DNA from: Paracoccus aminovorans
Lineage (GTDB): Bacteria; Pseudomonadota; Alphaproteobacteria; Rhodobacterales; Rhodobacteraceae
Reading direction: 5' to 3'
DNA length: 64,000 bases
Assembly: GCF_900005615.1 (NCBI RefSeq)
Contig: NZ_LN832559.1
Coordinates: 650,837-714,836, forward strand
Shown here: positions 1 to 10,760 of the stretch, piece after piece
Position numbering within the stretch: position 1 is the first letter of the stretch
Layout of the letters: each line of letters starts with the position of its first letter
Program-made: the position numbers and the translations under genes
The notes under the pieces: model-generated
Database searches by the model: none
What the model was told of the DNA's origin: nothing
What the model saw: only the letters and a program-made list of their open reading frames with translations

Positions 1-184
1 GGTCCAGCAGGTCGGCGTAGAACACCTCGGCCTGCACGCCGAGCGCGCGGGCCTCGGCGGCAGTGGCCTGCGCGCCCTCAGCCGAGGCATTGTAATGGAT
101 CGCCAGGTTGTGGCCGCGCCGGGCCAGATACAGCGCGATGTCGCGGCCCAGGCGCCGGCCGCCCCCTGTCACCAGCCCGGTCAT
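1..184 (-). CDS. SDR-family oxidoreductase, pteridine reductase-like (partial)
   Basis: Only the N-terminal 61 codons lie in the window; the rest is beyond the left edge. The protein opens with MTGLVTGGGRRLGRDIA. This is a Rossmann nucleotide-binding start of the form TGxxxRxG, where an Arg replaces the usual Gly, as in pteridine and dihydromonapterin reductases (PTR1/FolM). HYNAS follows at the end of the second beta strand. The likely role is NADPH-dependent reduction of a pterin or a related substrate, but the substrate is inferred from the motif alone. Its ATG overlaps the TGA of the 36-residue gene upstream (ATGA), so the two are probably translationally coupled as the last genes of a three-gene unit. 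Confidence 0.75.
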   Translation of the reverse strand, partial: MTGLVTGGGRRLGRDIALYLARRGHNLAIHYNASAEGAQATAAEARALGVQAEVFYADLLD

Positions 185-291
185 TTCAGCCTGATCCCCA
201 GGATCCGGGCGATGATGCGCCGCACGCCGGGTCCGGCGGCCAGCGCCAGCGCGATGATGATGAGCAGGCACAGGATGACGGTTTTGATCAT
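181..291 (-). CDS. 36-residue single-span membrane peptide
   Basis: A small gene encoding 36 residues. It has a hydrophobic N-terminal helix (about residues 4-20, rich in Leu, Ile and Ala) followed by a basic amphipathic tail containing GVRRIIARILGIR. It should be a single-pass inner-membrane peptide with a cationic cytoplasmic end. It overlaps both neighbours by 4 nt: its ATG overlaps the stop of the S49 peptidase gene and its TGA overlaps the start of the SDR gene. Such coupling on both sides is strong evidence that it is translated. I recognise no named family. A role as a small partner of the adjacent membrane protease is speculation. Confidence 0.6.
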   Translation of the reverse strand: MIKTVILCLLIIIALALAAGPGVRRIIARILGIRLK

Positions 292-1088
292 CCGCGCGTC
301 CCGAAGCGCGAGAAGGCGGCGCGTTCCTCGACCGCACCCAGGATGTCCTCGGCAGACAGGCCGAATCGGCGCAGCAGGGGCACGCGCTGGCCATAGACCA
401 GGAAGCGCACCTTGGCGCCGTACAACTCGCGCATCTTGGGCACCAGATGGGCGATGCCGTCGGCGAGGCCCAGTTCGACCGCCTCGCGGCCGGTCCAGAT
501 CTCGCCGGTGAAAAGGTCGCGGTCGGCGGGCAGGCGGCTGCCGCGGCGGGCGCGGACCTGTTCCTTGAAGGCGTCGTGGATCGGGCCCAGCAGGCGCTCC
601 AGCCGGGCGACGTCCTCGGGCGTTTCCGGGCGGAACGGGTCCAGCATGGATTTCGAGCGCCCGGCGGTATGCACCCGCCGCTCGATGCCGTGGCGCTGGA
701 TCAGCTCGGCGAAACCGAAGCCCGAGGAGATCACCCCGATCGAGCCCAGCACCGAACTGTCGTCGGCCCAGATGTAATCCGCCGCGCTGGCCAGCCAGTA
801 GCCGCCCGAGGCGGCCACGTCCTCGACGAAGGCATGCACCGGCACGTCATGTTCCTGCGCCAGCCGGCGGATGCGGGCGCCGATCAGGCTGGACTGCACC
901 GGCGAGCCGCCGGGCGAGTTCACCGCCAGCGCCACCGCCGCCGGCTTGCGGCGCTTGAAGGCGCGTTCCAGCAGGGGCGCGAGTGCGGTGTCGGAAAGGC
1001 CGGGCCCGCCGCGTCCGGCGATTCCGATGGCGCCTTGCAGGCGCAGGACGGCGACGGTCGCCGGGCGGTTCAGGAATGGGATTCGCAT
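288..1088 (-). CDS. S49 family serine peptidase (SppA/SohB-like)
   Basis: 266 residues, the size of the short, single-domain SppA type. The Ser nucleophile lies in the ASGGYW motif (S94) and the likely general-base Lys in RSKSMLDPF (K146), which gives the family's Ser-Lys dyad. GSIGVISSGFGF follows the first motif, as in other S49 peptidases. The family cleaves signal peptides and other peptides within or next to the cytoplasmic membrane. No clear signal anchor is seen at the N-terminus; the start, MRIPFLNRP, is only mildly hydrophobic. It is the first gene of a tightly overlapping operon with a 36-residue membrane peptide and an SDR reductase. Confidence 0.85.
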   Translation of the reverse strand: MRIPFLNRPATVAVLRLQGAIGIAGRGGPGLSDTALAPLLERAFKRRKPAAVALAVNSPGGSPVQSSLIGARIRRLAQEHDVPVHAFVEDVAASGGYWLASAADYIWADDSSVLGSIGVISSGFGFAELIQRHGIERRVHTAGRSKSMLDPFRPETPEDVARLERLLGPIHDAFKEQVRARRGSRLPADRDLFTGEIWTGREAVELGLADGIAHLVPKMRELYGAKVRFLVYGQRVPLLRRFGLSAEDILGAVEERAAFSRFGTRG

Positions 1089-1128
1089 GAGCCTTCAGAT
1101 AAGGTTGCGGGGGCGGGGCGGCAAGCGG

Positions 1129-1998
1129 TCAGCCTTGCGCTTTCAGGAATTCCAGCACCTCGGCCCGGTCGGGCATGGCGTCGCCGGCGCCCGGGCGGGT
1201 CACCTGCAGCGCCGCGGCGGCGGCGGCGTGGCGCAGGGCGGTCGGCGGGTCCTCGCCCCGCGACAGGCCGGCGGCGAACCAGCCGGCAAAGCAGTCGCCG
1301 GCGCCGGTGGTGTCCACCGCCCGCACCGCAAAGGCGGGCTGGTGCCAGACCTGTCCGCGCCGTAGGTCGCGATACTCGGCGCCCTCGGCGCCGCGGGTGA
1401 TCAGCAGCGCCTCGACCGGCAGGTCCTCGCCGAAGGCGGCGAAGGTCTCGCGCGCCTCGATCGCGTTCACCGCCAGGATCGAGACATGCGGCAGCACCGC
1501 GGCCAGCGCCTCGATCCGGAAGGGCGCGGCGGAATAGAGCACCCGCACCCCGGCGGCCCGGGCGCGGGCGGCGGTTTCGGCCTGCAGGCTGGTCTCGTTC
1601 TGCATCAGCAGCATGTCGCCGGCGGCGAAGCCGGCGCGCCGCGGCAGGTCCGCGGGCAGGGCCAGATTCGCGCCGCCGTGCAGCACGATGGAATTCTCGC
1701 CCGCGGCGTCGACCAGGATGATGGCATGGCCCGTCGCCACCTCGGGCAGGCGGGCGATGCCCGCGGTCTCGACCCCGGCGGCGGCGAGCCGGTCCAGCAC
1801 CCAGTCCTCGGCCAGGCCCATGGCGCCCAGATGCCGCACCCGGGCCCCGGCGCGGGCGGCGGCGACGGACTGGTTGGCGCCCTTGCCGCCCAGCCCCTGG
1901 GCATAGGACTGCGCGTGAAGGGTCTCGCCGGCCCGGGGCAGGGCGGACAGCCGATAGACATGGTCGATGTTGATCGAGCCGAGATTGAAGATCGTCAT
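1129..1998 (-). CDS. rbsK: PfkB-family sugar kinase, ribokinase-like
   Basis: 289 residues, a normal ribokinase length. The N-terminal MTIFNLGSINIDHVYR and the substrate motif GGKGANQSVAAARAG (about residues 37-51) are typical of ribokinase. The C-terminal signature DTTGAGDCFAGWF (about 229-241) supplies the catalytic base D235 and the anion hole. It would phosphorylate D-ribose or a related sugar with ATP in the cytoplasm. No sugar transporter or regulator lies beside it here, so the exact substrate is uncertain. It lies downstream of petC on the same strand, beyond a terminator hairpin. Confidence 0.8.
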   Translation of the reverse strand: MTIFNLGSINIDHVYRLSALPRAGETLHAQSYAQGLGGKGANQSVAAARAGARVRHLGAMGLAEDWVLDRLAAAGVETAGIARLPEVATGHAIILVDAAGENSIVLHGGANLALPADLPRRAGFAAGDMLLMQNETSLQAETAARARAAGVRVLYSAAPFRIEALAAVLPHVSILAVNAIEARETFAAFGEDLPVEALLITRGAEGAEYRDLRRGQVWHQPAFAVRAVDTTGAGDCFAGWFAAGLSRGEDPPTALRHAAAAAALQVTRPGAGDAMPDRAEVLEFLKAQG

Positions 1999-2080
1999 GG
2001 CCTGTCCCCGGATGCGCGGCCCATCTGACCGCGGCCCGTCGGGCTTGTCCAGAGCGTGCGCGGGTCCCGGAAATGCGAAA

Positions 2081-2098
2081 CGCGCCCCGGAGGGCGCG
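2081..2098 (-). terminator. Rho-independent-type terminator after petC
   Basis: A 7-bp perfect inverted repeat, CGCGCCC / GGGCGCG with a 4-nt loop, starts 21 nt past the petC stop. On the minus strand it is followed by TTTCGCATTT, a modest T-rich run. It would end the bc1 operon transcript before the ribokinase gene. Confidence 0.6.
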
Positions 2099-2119
2099 CT
2101 TCAGGATCGGCGGATGCGG

Positions 2120-3406
2120 TCACTCGGGCCGGCGCGGGTGCTTGATCGGCGCCCAGAGCTTCTTGTTGGTCAGATACAGCAGCGCCGCCAGCACGACCAG
2201 GAAGATCACCGAGACGAAGCCGACCTGCTTGCGGTCCATCATCTTCGGCTCGGCGGTCCACATCAGGAAGGCCGAGACGTCGCGCGACATCTGGTCCACC
2301 GTGGCCTCGGTGCCGTCCTCATAGGTGACCTGGCCGTCGCTGAGCGGCGGCGGCATCTTGATCCAGTTCCCGGCGAAGGCGGCGTTGTGATAGAAGGTGC
2401 TGCCCGCCTCTTCCTTCTCCTCGCCGTTGAAGCCGGTGAGGATGGCGTGGATGTATTCCGGGCCGCCGATGCCGTTGAACAGCTGCGAGATGCCGGTGCC
2501 GTAGGGCCCGTGGAAACCCGCCCGCGCCTTGGCCATCAGCGACAGGTCCGGACCCATGCCGTCGCCGTGGACGGTCGGGAAATGGTCGGTCGGCTCGCGC
2601 GGTCGATCCTCGCCGGTTTCCGCATCGGTGATGTCGAAATTGGCGGCATAGGCACGGACCTGGTCCTCGGGCAGCTGCGGGCCGCCCTCGTCGCCCAGGG
2701 TGCGCAGCGGCACGTAGCGCAGCCCGTGGCAGGCGGCGCAGACCTCGGTATAGACCTGCAAGCCGCGCTGCAGCTGGAACTGGTCGTACTTGCCGAAGGG
2801 GCCCTCGAAGCTGAACGAGATGTCCTCGATATGCGCGGCCTCGTGGCTGGCGGCGGGCGCTTCGGCGGCGGCGTGGTCCTCGACCGGCGCGGCCTCGGCC
2901 GCAGTGCCCTCGGGCTGGGTCTCGCCTTCGGCGGCGGCTTCGGGCGCCTCGGCAGGGGCTTCTGCAGCCGGCTCTGCGGCGGCAGGCTCTTCCGCCGCTT
3001 CCGCTGCCGGAGCCTCGGCGGCAGGCGCTTCCTGTTCGGCCGCCGCCGGCGCTTCCTGGGCCGGCTGTTCGGCGGCTTCGGGCTTGGCCTCTTCCGTCGC
3101 CGTGGCGGGCTGCTCGGCCTGTGCCGGTTCAGCCGCAGCGTCGGCTGCCGGCTGCGCGCCGGCTTCCGCCGCCGGTTGCTCGGCGGGTTCCGGAGCGGCT
3201 TCGGGTTCGGCGGCCGGCTCGGCCGCGGCTTCCGCCGCGGGCTGCGGGGCCTCGGCCGCCGAGGCGGCCGGGGTGTCGGTCTGGTAGCTCGATCCGGCCG
3301 GGGCGGTGGTGCCGGGCGCGGTGCTGGTGTCCTGGGCCACCGCGCCGCCTGCCAAGGCAACCGTCAGGGCCGCAACGGCCGTGAGCGATGCATTTCTCAG
3401 GGTCAT
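2120..3406 (-). CDS. petC: Cytochrome c1 of the bc1 complex, with long acidic N-terminal domain
   Basis: 428 residues. A cleavable signal peptide (about 1-24, ending AVAQ) is followed by a low-complexity Ala/Glu/Pro segment of about 150 residues with almost no basic residues. The c1 domain comes next. The haem-binding CAACH is at residues 223-227, the probable axial Met lies in [11 protein letters not shown], and a C-terminal membrane anchor of about 20 residues is followed by [15 protein letters not shown]. The acidic extension is a known hallmark of P. denitrificans cytochrome c1, where it is linked to interaction with cytochrome c552 and supercomplexes; this copy is somewhat shorter than the roughly 450-residue protein I recall. 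It is the third gene of petABC, 12 nt after petB, and acts at the periplasmic face of the membrane. Confidence 0.95.
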   Translation of the reverse strand: MTLRNASLTAVAALTVALAGGAVAQDTSTAPGTTAPAGSSYQTDTPAASAAEAPQPAAEAAAEPAAEPEAAPEPAEQPAAEAGAQPAADAAAEPAQAEQPATATEEAKPEAAEQPAQEAPAAAEQEAPAAEAPAAEAAEEPAAAEPAAEAPAEAPEAAAEGETQPEGTAAEAAPVEDHAAAEAPAASHEAAHIEDISFSFEGPFGKYDQFQLQRGLQVYTEVCAACHGLRYVPLRTLGDEGGPQLPEDQVRAYAANFDITDAETGEDRPREPTDHFPTVHGDGMGPDLSLMAKARAGFHGPYGTGISQLFNGIGGPEYIHAILTGFNGEEKEEAGSTFYHNAAFAGNWIKMPPPLSDGQVTYEDGTEATVDQMSRDVSAFLMWTAEPKMMDRKQVGFVSVIFLVVLAALLYLTNKKLWAPIKHPRRPE

Positions 3407-3418
3407 TGATGCCTCTCC

Positions 3419-5336
<1,918 letters not shown>

Positions 5337-5517
5337 TTATGCCCCGAAACCGGGGCGATACGACGGAACGGGCCGTGCAGCGCACAGCCCTCGCATGGGC
5401 GGTTCTAGCGATCAAAATCCTGTCAGTCCAGCGGGGCAAGTGTGTGCGCGCGCGGCAAAAAGTCGTAAGTGTCGCATTTTGGTTGCGGGGGAATATCGGG
5501 GCCGCAGGCTGTTTGCG

Positions 5518-6309
5518 CTAAAGCAGCCCTTCGCCGCGAAAGCTCAGCTCGCGCGATTTTCCGATGATGAGATGGTCGTGGACGGCGATTCCCATCACCT
5601 CGGCCGCCGCCACGATGCGGCCGGTCATGGCGATGTCCGCCTGCGAAGGGGTCGGGTCGCCCGAAGGATGGTTGTGCACCAGAATCAGCGCCGAGGCGGT
5701 CAGTTCCAGCGCCCGGCGCATGATCTCGCGCGGATAGACCGGGACATGATCGACGGTGCCGCGGGCCTGTTCCTCATCCGCGATCAATACGTTCTTGCGG
5801 TCCAGGTACAGGATCCGGAACTCTTCGATCTCGCGATGCGCCATGGCGGTGTGGCAATAGTCCAGCAGCGCGTCCCAACTGGTCAGCACCGGGCGGTGCA
5901 TGACGCGCGAGCGGGCGAGGCGCTGCGCCGTTGCCGCCACGATCTTCAACTCCTGCACCACCGCGGGGCCGACGCCGGCCACTTCGGACAGCCGCGCCGG
6001 CGGGGCCGAGATCACCCGGTTGAAATCGCCGAACCGGTCCAGCAGCCGCCGGGCCAGCGGCTTCACGTCCTGGCGCGGAATGGCACGAAACAGCAGCAGT
6101 TCCAGCAATTCGTAGTCCGGCATCGCTTCGGCCCCGCCCTGCATGAAGCGCTCGCGCAACCGCGCGCGATGGTCCGAAAGATAGCTCGGCAACCGGCTCC
6201 CGGTCGCGAGCGTGGCAGATACCGGCGCCTCATCGCCGGCGGGATGGGCCGAGGTGAACAGCGGCAGCGGCGCTTCCTGAAAGGCACGATTCTTGTCCAT
6301 GGCGGGCAT
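5518..6309 (-). CDS. radC: RadC/JAB-domain protein
   Basis: 263 residues. An N-terminal helix-hairpin-helix region (about residues 45-110, including VAGVGPAVVQELK) precedes a C-terminal MPN+/JAMM domain with the zinc-binding signature HNHPSGDPTPSQAD. RadC proteins are conserved and often named for DNA repair, but their biochemical role is unclear; the JAMM motif suggests a metalloprotease fold. An internal ATG three codons downstream is an alternative start. The gene is on the same strand as its neighbours but separated by more than 100 nt on both sides, so it is probably monocistronic. Confidence 0.85.
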   Translation of the reverse strand: MPAMDKNRAFQEAPLPLFTSAHPAGDEAPVSATLATGSRLPSYLSDHRARLRERFMQGGAEAMPDYELLELLLFRAIPRQDVKPLARRLLDRFGDFNRVISAPPARLSEVAGVGPAVVQELKIVAATAQRLARSRVMHRPVLTSWDALLDYCHTAMAHREIEEFRILYLDRKNVLIADEEQARGTVDHVPVYPREIMRRALELTASALILVHNHPSGDPTPSQADIAMTGRIVAAAEVMGIAVHDHLIIGKSRELSFRGEGLL

Positions 6310-6329
6310 CTTGCCACGACAGGGGTAAA

Positions 6330-6366
6330 GGCCGGGTTAACGCGCGATCACGCGTCCGACCCGGCC
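6330..6366 (-). terminator. Hairpin downstream of dnaJ
   Basis: GGCCGGGT and ACCCGGCC form an 8-bp outer stem around an inner ACGCG/CGCGT stem, 61 nt past the dnaJ stop. On the minus strand it is followed by TTTACCCC. The T run is short, so this is a probable rather than certain terminator. Confidence 0.45.
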
Positions 6367-6427
6367 ATTTCTTCGTTCTCGAAATACTCAAAACGCCAAG
6401 GCTGCCGGTCGCGGCGCCCTGGCCGCT

Positions 6428-7591
6428 TCAACCCTTCATCTCGTCCCAGAAACCCTTGATCTTCTGGAAGAACCCCTGGGTCTGCGGATTGTTGTCGGCC
6501 TTGATGGTCTCGAACTCGCGCAGCAGCTCGCGCTGCCGGGCGGTCAGATTGACCGGGGTTTCCACGACCAGCTCGATCAGCATGTCGCCCGATTCGCCGT
6601 TCATGCCGGGGCCGTGGCGCAGGGGCGGCATGCCCTTGCCGCGCAGGCGCAGCTGTTTGCCCGACTGGGTGCCGGCCGGCACCTTCACGCGCGAGCGGCC
6701 GCCGTCGATGGTCGGCACCTCGATCTCGCCGCCCAGGGCCGCGGTGGCCATGCTGACCGGGACCTGGCAGGCCAGCATCTTGCCGTCGCGCAGGAAGATC
6801 GGGTGCTCCTTGACCTCGATGAAGATGTAAAGATCGCCCGCCGGACCGCCGCGCATCCCGGCCTCGCCCTCGCCGGCCAGGCGGATGCGGGTGCCGGTCT
6901 CGACCCCGGCGGGGATGTTCACCGACAGCGTGCGCTCTTTCTCGATCCGGCCGGCGCCGCGGCATTCCTGGCAGGGATTCTTGACGATCTGGCCCTGGCC
7001 GTTGCAGGTCGGGCAGGTGCGCTCGACGGTGAAGAAGCCCTGCGTCGCCCGCACCTTGCCCATGCCCGAACAGGTCGGACAGGTCGCGGGCTCGACCGCA
7101 CCTTCGGCGCCGGTGCCGTTGCAGGCGTCGCAGGCGACCGAGCCGGGCACGGTGATGGTCTTCTGCGCCCCGGCATAGGCCTCGTCCAGCGAAACCCGCA
7201 GGTTGTAGCGCAGGTCCTGGCCGCGGCTGGCGCGCGAACGGCCGCCGCCGGCGCCGGGCCGGCGGCCCATCATGTCGCCGAACAGGTCCTCGAACACATC
7301 CGCGAAGGCCGAGCCGAAATCGCCATGGCCGTTGCCGCGGTTGAAGCCGCCGAAGCCGCCGCCGTTCTCGAAGGCGGCATGGCCGAATCGGTCGTAGGCG
7401 GCCTTCTTCTGGTCGTCCTTGAGGCAGTCGTAGGCCTCGTTCACTTCCTTGAACTGCGCCTCCGAGACCTTGCAATCCTTGTTGCGGTCGGGGTGCAGCT
7501 GCTTTGCCTTGGCGCGGTAGGCCTTCTTGATCTCGTCGGCCGAGGCGCCCCGTTGAACGCCAAGCACCTCGTAGTAATCGCGTTTCGCCAT
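6428..7591 (-). CDS. dnaJ: Chaperone protein DnaJ
   Basis: About 387 residues, full length. The J domain includes HPDRNKD. A Gly/Phe-rich linker follows, then a zinc domain with four CxxCxGxG repeats ([32 protein letters not shown]) and the C-terminal substrate-binding domain. It delivers unfolded clients to DnaK and stimulates its ATPase. The start giving [11 protein letters not shown] is preferred; another ATG lies two codons upstream and neither has a strong Shine-Dalgarno. It sits 80 nt downstream of dnaK, with a strong hairpin between them that could lower dnaJ expression relative to dnaK. Confidence 0.95.
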   Translation of the reverse strand: MAKRDYYEVLGVQRGASADEIKKAYRAKAKQLHPDRNKDCKVSEAQFKEVNEAYDCLKDDQKKAAYDRFGHAAFENGGGFGGFNRGNGHGDFGSAFADVFEDLFGDMMGRRPGAGGGRSRASRGQDLRYNLRVSLDEAYAGAQKTITVPGSVACDACNGTGAEGAVEPATCPTCSGMGKVRATQGFFTVERTCPTCNGQGQIVKNPCQECRGAGRIEKERTLSVNIPAGVETGTRIRLAGEGEAGMRGGPAGDLYIFIEVKEHPIFLRDGKMLACQVPVSMATAALGGEIEVPTIDGGRSRVKVPAGTQSGKQLRLRGKGMPPLRHGPGMNGESGDMLIELVVETPVNLTARQRELLREFETIKADNNPQTQGFFQKIKGFWDEMKG

Positions 7592-7621
7592 GTTCATCGC
7601 GTCCGGGGTCTTTCACGAAAT

Positions 7622-7654
7622 GGCCGGCCCGCGCGGGATTGCAGCGGGCCGGCC
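7622..7654 (-). terminator. Perfect hairpin between dnaK and dnaJ
   Basis: An 11-bp perfect stem, GGCCGGCCCGC / GCGGGCCGGCC, lies 17 nt past the dnaK stop and is followed on the minus strand by ATTTCG. It could act as a partial terminator or as a 3'-end stabiliser that gives more DnaK than DnaJ. Confidence 0.55.
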
Positions 7655-7671
7655 GGTTGGTCACATCGCGC

Positions 7672-9585
7672 TTACTTGCGCTTGTCTTCGCCGAGATCCT
7701 CGAAATCGGCGTCGACAATCTCGTCATCCACGTCGCGCGGGCCGGGCTCGCTGCCCGCTTCGGCGCCGCCCTCGGCCTGCTGGGACTTGTAGATCGCTTC
7801 GCCCAGCTTCATCGAGGCGTCCATCAGGTTCTGGATGCCGCCCTTGATCTTGCCGGCATCCTCGGACTTCAGCGCATCCTCCAACGCGCCGACGGCCAGT
7901 TCGATCGCCTCGACGGTCGAGCCGTCCACCTTGTCGCCATGCTCTTCCAGCGATTTCTTGGTGGTATGGATCAGGCTTTCGGCCTGGTTGCGGGCCTCGA
8001 CCAGTTCCTTGCGTTTCTTGTCGGCGTCGGCATTGGCCTCGGCGTCCTTGACCATCTTCTCGATCTCGTCGTCCGAGAGACCGCCCGAGGCCTGGATGGT
8101 GATCTTCTGCTCTTTCCCGGTGCCCTTGTCCTTGGCGGAAACCGAGACGATGCCGTTGGCGTCGATGTCGAACGTCACCTCGATCTGCGGCATGCCGCGC
8201 GGCGCCGGCGGGATGTTTTCCAGGTTGAACTGGCCCAGGAGCTTGTTGTCGGCAGCCATCTCGCGCTCGCCCTGGAACACCCGGATCGTCACGGCGTTCT
8301 GGTTGTCCTCGGCGGTCGAGAAGATCTGCGACTTCTTGGTCGGGATGGTGGTGTTGCGGTCGATCAGCCGGGTGAAGACGCCACCCAGCGTCTCGATGCC
8401 CAGCGACAGCGGCGTCACGTCGAGCAGCACCACGTCCTTGACGTCGCCTTGCAGCACGCCGGCCTGGATGGCGGCGCCAAGCGCCACGACCTCGTCCGGG
8501 TTCACGCCCTTGTGCGGCTCCTTGCCGAAGAAGCTGGTCACTTCCTCGACCACCTTCGGCATCCGGGTCATGCCGCCGACCAGAACGATCTCGTCGATGT
8601 CGCCCTTGGACATGCCGGCATCCTTCAGCGCGTCCTGGACGGGCTTCATGGTGCGCTTGATCAGGTCGCCGACCAGGCTTTCCAGCTTGGCGCGGGTCAG
8701 TTTCATGACCATGTGCAGCGGCGTGCCCGAGTCCTTGTCCATCGAGATGAACGGCTGGTTGATCTCGGTCTGGGACGCGCTGGACAGCTCGATCTTGGCC
8801 TTCTCGGCCGCCTCTTTCAGGCGTTGCAGGGCCATCTTGTCCTTGGTCAGGTCGACGCCATGCTCTTTCTTGAACTCCTCGGCGAGGTAGTTCACGATCC
8901 GCATGTCGAAGTCCTCGCCACCCAGGAAGGTGTCGCCGTTGGTGGACTTCACCTCGAAGAGGCCGTCGTCGATCTCCAGGATGGTGATGTCGAAGGTGCC
9001 GCCGCCAAGGTCATAGACCGCGATGGTTTTCGACTCTTTCTTGTCCAGACCATAGGCCAGCGCGGCCGCGGTCGGCTCGTTGATGATGCGCAGGACTTCC
9101 AGGCCCGCGATCTTGCCGGCGTCCTTGGTGGCCTGACGCTGGGCGTCGTTGAAATAGGCCGGGACGGTGATGACGGCCTGCGTCACCGGCTCGCCCAGAT
9201 AGGACTCGGCGGTTTCCTTCATCTTTTGCAGGATGACGGCGGAAATCTGGCTGGGCGAGTATTTCTCGCCCCGGACCTCGACCCAGGCGTCGCCGTTGCC
9301 GCCGTCGACGATGGCATAGGGCACCAGCTTCTTGTCCTTTTCCACCTCGGCGTCGGTGGTGCGGCGGCCGATCAGGCGCTTGACGGCGAAGATGGTGTTC
9401 GAGGGGTTGGTCACCGCTTGCCGCTTCGCGGGCTGGCCGACCAGACGCTCATTGTCGGTGAAGGCAACGATCGAGGGCGTGGTGCGTGCGCCTTCCGAGT
9501 TCTCGATGACCTTGGGCTGGCTGCCGTCCATGATGGCGACGCAGCTGTTCGTGGTCCCGAGGTCGATGCCGATGACTTTAGACAT
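7672..9585 (-). CDS. dnaK: Molecular chaperone DnaK (Hsp70)
   Basis: 637 residues, full length. It opens with [17 protein letters not shown], the phosphate-1 motif of the Hsp70 ATPase. [13 protein letters not shown] and the connect region [17 protein letters not shown] follow, and the C-terminus ends in an acidic tail ([15 protein letters not shown]). It folds and protects cytosolic proteins with DnaJ and GrpE. It heads a dnaK-dnaJ unit, and a sigma-32-like promoter can be seen about 120 nt upstream. Confidence 0.97.
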   Translation of the reverse strand: MSKVIGIDLGTTNSCVAIMDGSQPKVIENSEGARTTPSIVAFTDNERLVGQPAKRQAVTNPSNTIFAVKRLIGRRTTDAEVEKDKKLVPYAIVDGGNGDAWVEVRGEKYSPSQISAVILQKMKETAESYLGEPVTQAVITVPAYFNDAQRQATKDAGKIAGLEVLRIINEPTAAALAYGLDKKESKTIAVYDLGGGTFDITILEIDDGLFEVKSTNGDTFLGGEDFDMRIVNYLAEEFKKEHGVDLTKDKMALQRLKEAAEKAKIELSSASQTEINQPFISMDKDSGTPLHMVMKLTRAKLESLVGDLIKRTMKPVQDALKDAGMSKGDIDEIVLVGGMTRMPKVVEEVTSFFGKEPHKGVNPDEVVALGAAIQAGVLQGDVKDVVLLDVTPLSLGIETLGGVFTRLIDRNTTIPTKKSQIFSTAEDNQNAVTIRVFQGEREMAADNKLLGQFNLENIPPAPRGMPQIEVTFDIDANGIVSVSAKDKGTGKEQKITIQASGGLSDDEIEKMVKDAEANADADKKRKELVEARNQAESLIHTTKKSLEEHGDKVDGSTVEAIELAVGALEDALKSEDAGKIKGGIQNLMDASMKLGEAIYKSQQAEGGAEAGSEPGPRDVDDEIVDADFEDLGEDKRK

Positions 9586-9702
9586 ACAATAACCTTTCTT
9601 GCGGCGATGTTCTGGGCCTTGGGTCCGAAAGCGGCCCCCGAAGCCCGATCCCAGGATTGTCGAAGGGGCCGTCCGTTCGGGCGCCCTTCGATGTTCTGGG
9701 GG

Positions 9703-9733
9703 CTATATAGGAAGGGGTTCGACGGCCTGCAAC
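9703..9733 (-). promoter_or_regulatory. Candidate sigma-32 (RpoH) heat-shock promoter of dnaK
   Basis: Read on the minus strand, GTTGCAG (-35-like, plus positions 9727-9733) is followed after 15 nt by CCTATATAG (plus 9703-9711). The -10 agrees with the alphaproteobacterial RpoH pattern CYTATNT, and GTTG is one base off the CTTG core. Position and sequence fit a dnaK heat-shock promoter; the assignment is an inference. Confidence 0.5.
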
Positions 9734-9806
9734 ACGGTGACGGGCATAAAATCGAACGGCTTGCAGCCGCGGCGGACGGCCGCGGGCGCAGGGGGCGCGG
9801 GCCGGT

Positions 9807-10628
9807 TCATCGGCCGGAGGACCAGCTGAGCGACACCGCCCGGCGGGTGACGAATTCCGCCATCAGCCCGATCATCAGCAGCGCCAGCGTGGCATAGACC
9901 GGATAGGTCAGCGACGAGTTGCGCGGCGAATAGTTGATGAAGGCGAAGCCGCGGGTCTGGTCGATGATGTGGAACAGCGGATTCCAGGTGAACATGTGCA
10001 GCATGAAGCCGGGCATGGTGTTGGCCACGAACATCTTGCCGGAAAACACCATGTTGATGCGCTGGTAGAACTGCGTCATCACCGTCGCCGCCTGCGGCCA
10101 CCAGGGCCGGATCGACAGGAAGATCAGCCCGATGCAGCAGCCCGAGAACCAGGCCAGCAGCAGCATGGCATAGCATTGCAGCGGCTTGTCGATCAGGATC
10201 GGCTCGACCAGGTAGTTGTAGGCCGTCAGCACCACCACCGCCGAGAAGGTTTGCTTGTAGAGCGTCGCCAGCGCCGCCGCGGTGATCATCACGGCCGTGT
10301 TCATCGGCCCGTGCTTCATCATCTGGTTGCTGGGACTGCCGGCGTTCGAGACCGCGCCGATGGCCTGGGAATGGGCCATGAACATGAAGATCCCGGTCAT
10401 GATGTAGACGATGAAATCGCCCCGGATCGGCGATCTGCGCACGCCGATGATGGTGAACATCAGCCAGAAGCCCGCGATCATCGCCATGGCCTGCGCGACC
10501 GTCATCACCAGCGCCACCACCGCGTTGCGCTGGCCCTTGCGCAGGTTGTTGACCGTCACGTGATAGATCAGCGCCAGCGTGGTGAACGCGGCCTCGACCA
10601 TGTTGCGATTGCGGCGCTGCGAGAACAT
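9807..10628 (-). CDS. ABC-2 type polysaccharide export permease, KpsM-like
   Basis: About 273 residues, from an ATG with GGGAAAGG 9 nt upstream (MFSQRRNRNMVEAAF). It has six predicted membrane helices in the ABC-2 permease arrangement and a C-terminal region with TWNPLFHIIDQTRGFAF, typical of permeases exporting capsular or O-antigen polysaccharide. It would form the channel half of an exporter. No ATP-binding partner (KpsT) or KpsE/KpsD homologue is encoded in this window, so these must lie elsewhere. It is transcribed divergently from cysQ and kdsB, which supports a link to surface glycan export. Confidence 0.75.
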   Translation of the reverse strand: MFSQRRNRNMVEAAFTTLALIYHVTVNNLRKGQRNAVVALVMTVAQAMAMIAGFWLMFTIIGVRRSPIRGDFIVYIMTGIFMFMAHSQAIGAVSNAGSPSNQMMKHGPMNTAVMITAAALATLYKQTFSAVVVLTAYNYLVEPILIDKPLQCYAMLLLAWFSGCCIGLIFLSIRPWWPQAATVMTQFYQRINMVFSGKMFVANTMPGFMLHMFTWNPLFHIIDQTRGFAFINYSPRNSSLTYPVYATLALLMIGLMAEFVTRRAVSLSWSSGR

Positions 10629-10760
10629 CCTTTGCGGGGCCTTTCCCTTGCGACATGCGTGGCGCGCTTGCCCTGCGCGATCCGCCGCATCATAAGGAAC
10701 ACAACCGCCGGGTTCAATCGGCACCGCATTCCCGGACCGCCGGGACGGAAAGGAAAGAAC

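Noticed and set aside
5337..5517. Specific promoter for petABC
   Set aside because: TTGCCC and TTTGAT spaced by 17 nt can be found on the minus strand, but both hexamers are poor and alternative pairs are equally good.
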